Below are positions 32,635 through 32,725 of a DNA stretch of 32,725 bases, one piece after another. This DNA is from S139-23 sp047639315 (GTDB lineage: Bacteria; Planctomycetota; GCA-002687715; DRQF01): contig JBLINQ010000040.1 in assembly GCA_047639315.1 (NCBI GenBank), positions 1 through 32,725 of the forward strand, read 5' to 3'. The notes below the pieces were generated by a model that saw only the letters and a list, made by a program, of their open reading frames with translations, ran no database searches and was not told where the DNA came from. The stretch's first letter is position 1. Each line of letters starts with the position of its first letter. Made by a program: the position numbers and the translations under genes.

Positions 32635-32725
32635 AGGCCGACCAAAACCTTGGCGAAAAAACACTTTTCACTTTATTAGCGCGCGAGTTACGACGCCTTA
32701 TGGACGGAGCTGATGTGTCAATGTC

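Noticed and set aside
32716..32721. TTGACA on the - strand as -35 of the Clp-like gene
   Set aside because: No acceptable -10 lies 15-19 bases downstream.

Overview
The window is a bacterial chromosomal segment of moderate G+C. About 20 protein genes are tightly packed, mostly on the + strand. No rRNA, tRNA, CRISPR array or insertion sequence was recognised, and no gene-free stretch exceeds 300 bases (the longest, 18397-18636, holds a terminator-like hairpin and a possible promoter). The gene mix includes a type II secretion-like pseudopilin, a HEAT-repeat lipoprotein or secreted protein, a DUF58/BatA-like pair, an FGE-sulfatase-fold protein and giant carboxypeptidase-regulatory-like proteins. 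This mix resembles Planctomycetota or a neighbouring PVC-type lineage. That assignment is inferred from family content only and is tentative.

Region 1 (1-7640). A pseudopilin-like gene faces a XerC-type recombinase. Divergent from the recombinase is a folate pair, pabB-pabC (chorismate to p-aminobenzoate). A run of envelope or unknown genes follows: a secreted HEAT-repeat protein, a DUF2062 membrane protein, an anchored unknown and a transmembrane coiled-coil protein. A 56-residue 2[4Fe-4S] ferredoxin gene on the - strand closes the region; it is easily missed because it is so short.

Region 2 (7761-15484). xseA-xseB (exonuclease VII), ispA (prenyl diphosphate synthase) and a dxs-like gene form a compact operon-like run, the usual bacterial association of these genes. 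The dxs-like protein keeps its thiamine diphosphate motifs but has lost most residues known to bind glyceraldehyde 3-phosphate in DXS. DUF58 and BatA-like genes follow, then a HAMP-like membrane protein.

Region 3 (15533-18458). proC and a DUF4240 gene lie on the - strand. asnS is divergent from proC, has a good sigma-70-type promoter and ends in a 16-bp perfect hairpin.

Region 4 (18637-31205). This is the most unusual part: four large collinear paralogues (856-905 aa), each with an N-terminal membrane anchor and a string of Ig-like/carboxypeptidase-regulatory-like beta domains. An anchored FGE-sulfatase-fold protein without the catalytic cysteines sits between the first and second. The block ends at a strong hairpin shared with the convergent last gene. 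It looks like a cell-surface or periplasmic system with no function I can recognise.

Region 5 (31228-32725). A single-AAA+ Clp/Hsp100-type unfoldase with an unfamiliar N-terminal domain and a ClpP-loop-like LGF tripeptide.
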